A stretch of DNA of 64,000 bases from Fontibacter flavus. GTDB taxonomy: Bacteria > Bacteroidota > Bacteroidia > Cytophagales > Cyclobacteriaceae. A program made the translations under genes and the position numbers. The DNA is taken from NCBI RefSeq assembly GCF_042432905.1, contig NZ_JBHLWI010000028.1, forward strand, positions 129,993 through 193,992, read 5' to 3'. The first letter of the stretch is position 1. Each line of letters opens with the position of its first letter. Under the pieces are notes generated by a model. It was not told the DNA's origin. It saw only the letters and a list, made by a program, of their open reading frames with translations, and ran no database searches. Positions 60,811-64,000 of the stretch are shown in pieces.

Positions 60811-62076
60811 GGGTTTGACGATCATCTGATAGGTGGTCCTTGTCATCTGCTCCATCAGGATGTCTCTTTCTTTCATCAATTCCTGAATAAGTTCAGGGGT
60901 ATGGTTCTTGACCGTAATCAACTGAAGAGACTCATTGTATCGGATTTCAAATTCCTGGTTCAAGGATTCGATAAGTGTTTCCAGTTTGAAAATCTGCTTG
61001 TCTATGACAATGGAAATACTGATTGCCGAAGTCTGCAGCATGTTGACCTTGAGTTTGAGCTTTTCAAGTTCTGCATAGATGCGGTGAATATGGGACTCAT
61101 TGATAAAAGTAAAATCCGTGACCTTGAAACTGACCAGGATCTGATCGTCTTTGATGACAATACAGGGGATCGTGCTGGTGGATTGAAGGTTGTGTATTTT
61201 AGTTCCTGGTCTATCTGGGTGGATAAAGGACCGGACAAACAAGGGGATGCTTAAGTTGGCAAGGGGTTTGATGGTCTTTGGATGGATCACAGAGGCGCCG
61301 TAGTACGTGAGTTCTGCAGCTTCTTTATAATCCAGTTCTTCAAATTTGACCGTGTGGGGAAATCTCTTTGGGTCAGCATTGAGGACACCTTCTACATCTT
61401 TCCAGATGGTGACTGAATTGGCTTTGAGGCAGGAAGCCAGGATGGCAGCCGTAAAGTCAGAACCTTCCCTTCCCAAAGTCGTGGTTTTTCCTTGATCACT
61501 TTTCCCAATAAAGCCTTGGGTAACGATCGGGAATTTTGCCAGACTCGGTTTCAGAATTTTGTCAACCTGATGTTGTGTTTTTTTCCAGTCGATTTTCGCA
61601 AACCTGTAATCTGAATTGGTTTGAATGATTTCCCGGGCATCCTGCCAGATACAATAAATACCTTCCTGACATAAGTATTCCTGTACGATACGGGTGGAAA
61701 TCAATTCTCCATAGGATATGATCTGATCATAATAGCTGTCATAATTTTCCCTGTTCAAGGGCTTTTCCAAGTCTCTTGAGAGCTGTAGGAAATAATTATT
61801 GATGATAGAAAAAATCTGATGCGATGACTCAAAAAGTCCTGCGCAAATATCCAAATGATAATTTTCAATAATTGTACTATTCAAAGAAAAATCTTCTTCG
61901 TTTAGTTTTTTATCCAAAATCTGCTCCAGTGCGTTAGTAGTCTTTCCCATGGCAGAAATCACTATTATGGTGTGATTTCGCAATCGATTGTATAAAATAT
62001 TGGATAGGTTTTTGACAGAATCGGCATCTTTTACAGAAGCGCCTCCAAATTTGAAAACAAAAGTTTTTGACATCAA
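60802..62076 (-). CDS. lysC: Aspartate kinase
   Basis: A 424-residue enzyme opening with FKFGGASVKDADSV (the KFGGxSV motif), with the substrate motif TTLGREGSDFTAAIL and C-terminal ACT-type sequence. It phosphorylates aspartate at the start of the lysine, threonine and methionine pathways. Monofunctional by length. The first of two Met codons is used here. Its end overlaps the fructosamine kinase gene end by 9 bases on the opposite strand. Confidence 0.93.
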   Translation of the reverse strand: MMSKTFVFKFGGASVKDADSVKNLSNILYNRLRNHTIIVISAMGKTTNALEQILDKKLNEEDFSLNSTIIENYHLDICAGLFESSHQIFSIINNYFLQLSRDLEKPLNRENYDSYYDQIISYGELISTRIVQEYLCQEGIYCIWQDAREIIQTNSDYRFAKIDWKKTQHQVDKILKPSLAKFPIVTQGFIGKSDQGKTTTLGREGSDFTAAILASCLKANSVTIWKDVEGVLNADPKRFPHTVKFEELDYKEAAELTYYGASVIHPKTIKPLANLSIPLFVRSFIHPDRPGTKIHNLQSTSTIPCIVIKDDQILVSFKVTDFTFINESHIHRIYAELEKLKLKVNMLQTSAISISIVIDKQIFKLETLIESLNQEFEIRYNESLQLITVKNHTPELIQELMKERDILMEQMTRTTYQMIVKPLA

Positions 62077-62133
62077 AATTTATGTTGTAATTTTCGAAAG
62101 ATATAAACCCTAATATAATTTTTCTAATATTTC

Positions 62134-63180
62134 ATGAAGATCAAGCACTATTGTCCTGACAACTCAAAGTTAGCCTATTCAGTCGGTGTTACCTTAGATA
62201 GGTTCATTAAAATCAAACAAAAAGATTTCCCATTTGCTTCCGGAGAACTTTCCCAGCTTTTGCGTGATATTGCATTGGCTTCAAAGATAGTCAACAGGGA
62301 GATTAACCGTGCCGGTCTTGCCAATATCGTTGGGGCATTTGGGAATACCAATGTGCAGGGCGAAGAACAGCAGAAGCTGGATGTGATCGCCAACATTAGG
62401 TTTACGAGGGCACTGACCAAAGGAGGGGAAGTGTGTGCGGTGGTATCAGAGGAAGATGATGAAGTGATCGATCTTCAGAACAAATCCGGAAAATATGTGG
62501 TGGCCATAGATCCATTGGACGGTTCCTCCAATATCGATGTCAATATTTCCATAGGTACCATTTTCTCCATTTACAGGAGGGTAACGCCCATAGGTAGCCC
62601 GATACAGCCGGAAGACATCATGCAGCCGGGCAATCAACAGGTAGCTGCCGGTTATGTGCTCTATGGTTCTTCCACCATGTTGGTCTATACTACAGGGCAT
62701 GGTGTCAATGGTTTTACCTATGAACCTTCCCTAGGAGAATTTTTCCTTTCTCATCCTGATATGTATGCGCCGGAAAACGGGAAAATTTACAGCATCAATG
62801 AAGGTACTTACCGTCATTTTGAGCCGGGATTGAAAGCGTACATTGAATCATGTAAAAACAAGGAATTCAGCGCAAGATACATTGGAAGTTTGGTGGCGGA
62901 TTTTCATAGAAACCTGCTAAAAGGGGGAGTCTATATTTATCCAGCGACGGACAAGGTTCCAAAAGGCAAACTCAGGTTGTTATATGAAGCCAATGCCCTG
63001 GCATTTATTGCCGAGCAGGCAGGGGCCAAAGCCACTGATGGCACCCAAAGGATTTTGGATATCATTCCAAGTTCTCTGCATCAAAGGACGCCGCTGTATA
63101 TTGGTTCGGTGAAAATGGTGGATGAAGTGGAAAGTCTGCTCAGAAAGCACAGAGAGCCTGTGATGGAAAATACAAAGTAA
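62134..63180 (+). CDS. fbp: Fructose-1,6-bisphosphatase, class I
   Basis: A 348-residue gluconeogenic enzyme. Motifs: metal site VVAIDPLDGSSNIDVNISIGTIF, the KxE-type region SEEDDE, and the active-site stretch RYIGSLVADFHRNLLKGGVYIYP. Length fits class I. It is followed by a strong terminator. Confidence 0.96.
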   Translation: MKIKHYCPDNSKLAYSVGVTLDRFIKIKQKDFPFASGELSQLLRDIALASKIVNREINRAGLANIVGAFGNTNVQGEEQQKLDVIANIRFTRALTKGGEVCAVVSEEDDEVIDLQNKSGKYVVAIDPLDGSSNIDVNISIGTIFSIYRRVTPIGSPIQPEDIMQPGNQQVAAGYVLYGSSTMLVYTTGHGVNGFTYEPSLGEFFLSHPDMYAPENGKIYSINEGTYRHFEPGLKAYIESCKNKEFSARYIGSLVADFHRNLLKGGVYIYPATDKVPKGKLRLLYEANALAFIAEQAGAKATDGTQRILDIIPSSLHQRTPLYIGSVKMVDEVESLLRKHREPVMENTK

Positions 63181-63202
63181 ATTGTAGATTGATTGATAGA
63201 CT

Positions 63203-63241
63203 CCGCGGCAGGATCATCTGATTCTTCCGCGGTTTTTTTTT
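63203..63241 (+). terminator. Intrinsic terminator after fbp
   Basis: CCGCGG at 63203-63208 and at 63227-63232 form the ends of a roughly 14 bp stem, followed by nine T residues. Confidence 0.88.
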
Positions 63242-63297
63242 GCTCATTAGAGACGGGGATTTTAAATCTGACTATTCGGATGTTATACGTGTCAACT

Positions 63298-63377
63298 ATT
63301 GGGCTGGGCGGAGACGGACCCGGCTACTGTGTCTTGGGAGTATATTTGGGGGAGGAGGTCTTAGCCCAAGCCTGAAG
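63298..63377. other. G+C-rich intergenic patch of unknown nature
   Basis: In the 380 bp gap after fbp, an 80 base patch is clearly richer in G and C than its surroundings and is bounded by the inverted pair TTGGGCT (63299-63305) and AGCCCAA (63363-63369). The 60-codon frame across it has no ribosome site or family likeness. It may be a repeat or a structured RNA; I see no proof. Confidence 0.3.
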
Positions 63378-63560
63378 ATTTTTTAAAAAAGTAACAGAAA
63401 ATATTAAAAATTAACTCATTCAGGATGAATTGTATTTTATGTCTTGATAGGAATTATGGTTAAGTTAGATGGATTAATTCTCCTACATGTAAATTCTGGA
63501 TAGTCAGAATTTCAATCGTAACTACCAGCTTGAAAAGGAGAATGGCTGCTTCTGTATACC

Positions 63561-63860
63561 TTACTGGCTGTATTTCTGCCGGATTTCAATCTTTTGAATC
63601 TGTCTTTTGACCAAGGCCCGGGCAAGGTCAGCAGCTATGTGCTCAGGATCAGATTCATGCAGGATTTTTTTCAGCTTGGATTCGCCCAGATCAATCCTGT
63701 AGCAGATATTCAAAAGTCTCTCAAACTCCCTGTCCAGCATTCTTGAAATCACAGGAGTCAGTGCGTGCACCAGGTTTTCTTCTGTCAATGCTTCTTTTAC
63801 TTCGGGTAAAGAGAAGTCTTCTTTTAAAAAAATGGCGGTTTGATGAAGGATTTCAGTCAT
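63561..63860 (-). CDS. Small hypothetical protein, 99 residues
   Basis: A helical, charged, cytoplasmic protein with no Cys-rich or membrane features. Segments such as VISRMLDREFERLLNICYRIDLGE and DPEHIAADLARALVKRQ suggest a compact helix bundle. It looks like a conserved Cytophagales protein, but I cannot name a family. Confidence 0.65.
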   Translation of the reverse strand: MTEILHQTAIFLKEDFSLPEVKEALTEENLVHALTPVISRMLDREFERLLNICYRIDLGESKLKKILHESDPEHIAADLARALVKRQIQKIEIRQKYSQ

Positions 63861-63884
63861 GTGTACGGGCTAAGATAAAAAAGG

Positions 63885-63911
63885 GGCTGTCCGAAAAGGG
63901 CAGCCTTTTTT
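63885..63911. terminator. Hairpin near the window end
   Basis: GGCTGTCC/GGGCAGCC with a short loop and T-tracts on both sides, so usable in both directions. It probably ends a minus-strand transcript coming from beyond the window or the unit upstream of the 99-residue gene. Confidence 0.6.
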
Positions 63912-64000
63912 ATGCTGCAATTTTTTGATTTTGAAAATCTAAAGTCATGATTGGGGATTTTTGATTAGATTTTTTCCTTGACACGTATAATACTGGTCGA

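Noticed and set aside
63193..63375. 60-codon plus-strand frame after fbp
   Set aside because: It begins inside the fbp terminator and crosses the G+C-rich patch without coding features.

Overview
The window reads as chromosomal DNA of a Bacteroidota bacterium, most likely a Cytophagales / Cyclobacteriaceae-type organism. The signs are lipoproteins with short lipobox signal peptides, TAnnTTTG-type -7 boxes, a nusB-YtxH-DUF1573-yajC-YbbR-coaE operon, a DUF6089-uppS-bamA-ompH-ompH operon, DUF5128-type 6-bladed propeller lipoproteins, a Cys-type CcmE and a DnaE carrying its own exonuclease domain. No rRNA, tRNA, complete insertion sequence or phage module was found.

Layout. 0-2.5 kb: the end of a TonB-dependent receptor and a HmuY-like lipoprotein (heme uptake pair). 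2.5-8.3 kb: an NlpC/P60 lipoprotein, a TPR lipoprotein and the housekeeping coaE...nusB operon on the minus strand. 8.4-13.6 kb: leucine-type dehydrogenase, an ABC exporter and several unknown proteins. 13.8-24.5 kb: an A+T-rich accessory island on the minus strand. 24.6-35.4 kb: htpG, DUF2200 between direct repeats, cytochrome c maturation genes (ccmB, ccmC, ccmD-like, ccmE, ccmF), DUF2520, DUF502, DUF1080 and thioredoxin. 35.5-47.1 kb: dnaE, a CBS protein, nadK, DUF6089, uppS, bamA and two ompH genes. 47.1-53.7 kb: a palindromic repeat array, a second thioredoxin, two M14 peptidase paralogs (one apparently dead), a universal stress protein and a cation/proton antiporter. 53.7-55.8 kb: a second copy of the accessory system on the plus strand. 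55.8-64 kb: rsgA, waaA, a PerR-like regulator with a peroxiredoxin, LMW phosphatase, fructosamine kinase family protein, aspartate kinase, fbp and an unknown small protein.

The most interesting content is the accessory system at 13.8-24.5 kb and 53.7-55.8 kb. Each unit starts with a repeated leader of about 110-380 bp. The leader holds a T-tract of variable length (8 to 13), a TAGTTTTT/G -7 box and, in five of six copies, the palindrome TTACCGGTAA over the presumed start point. Then comes a small secreted cysteine-containing peptide gene, often a strong RNA hairpin, and a 6-bladed propeller lipoprotein gene. Some units carry an accessory gene: a formylglycine-enzyme-like domain protein without the full Cys pair, or a CxxC lipoprotein. 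One leader drives a different lipoprotein, and one unit is visibly decaying. I read this as a duplicated and diversifying family of exported-peptide plus surface-propeller modules under common control. Its function is unknown.

All calls come from reading the sequence. No database search, folding or alignment program was run.
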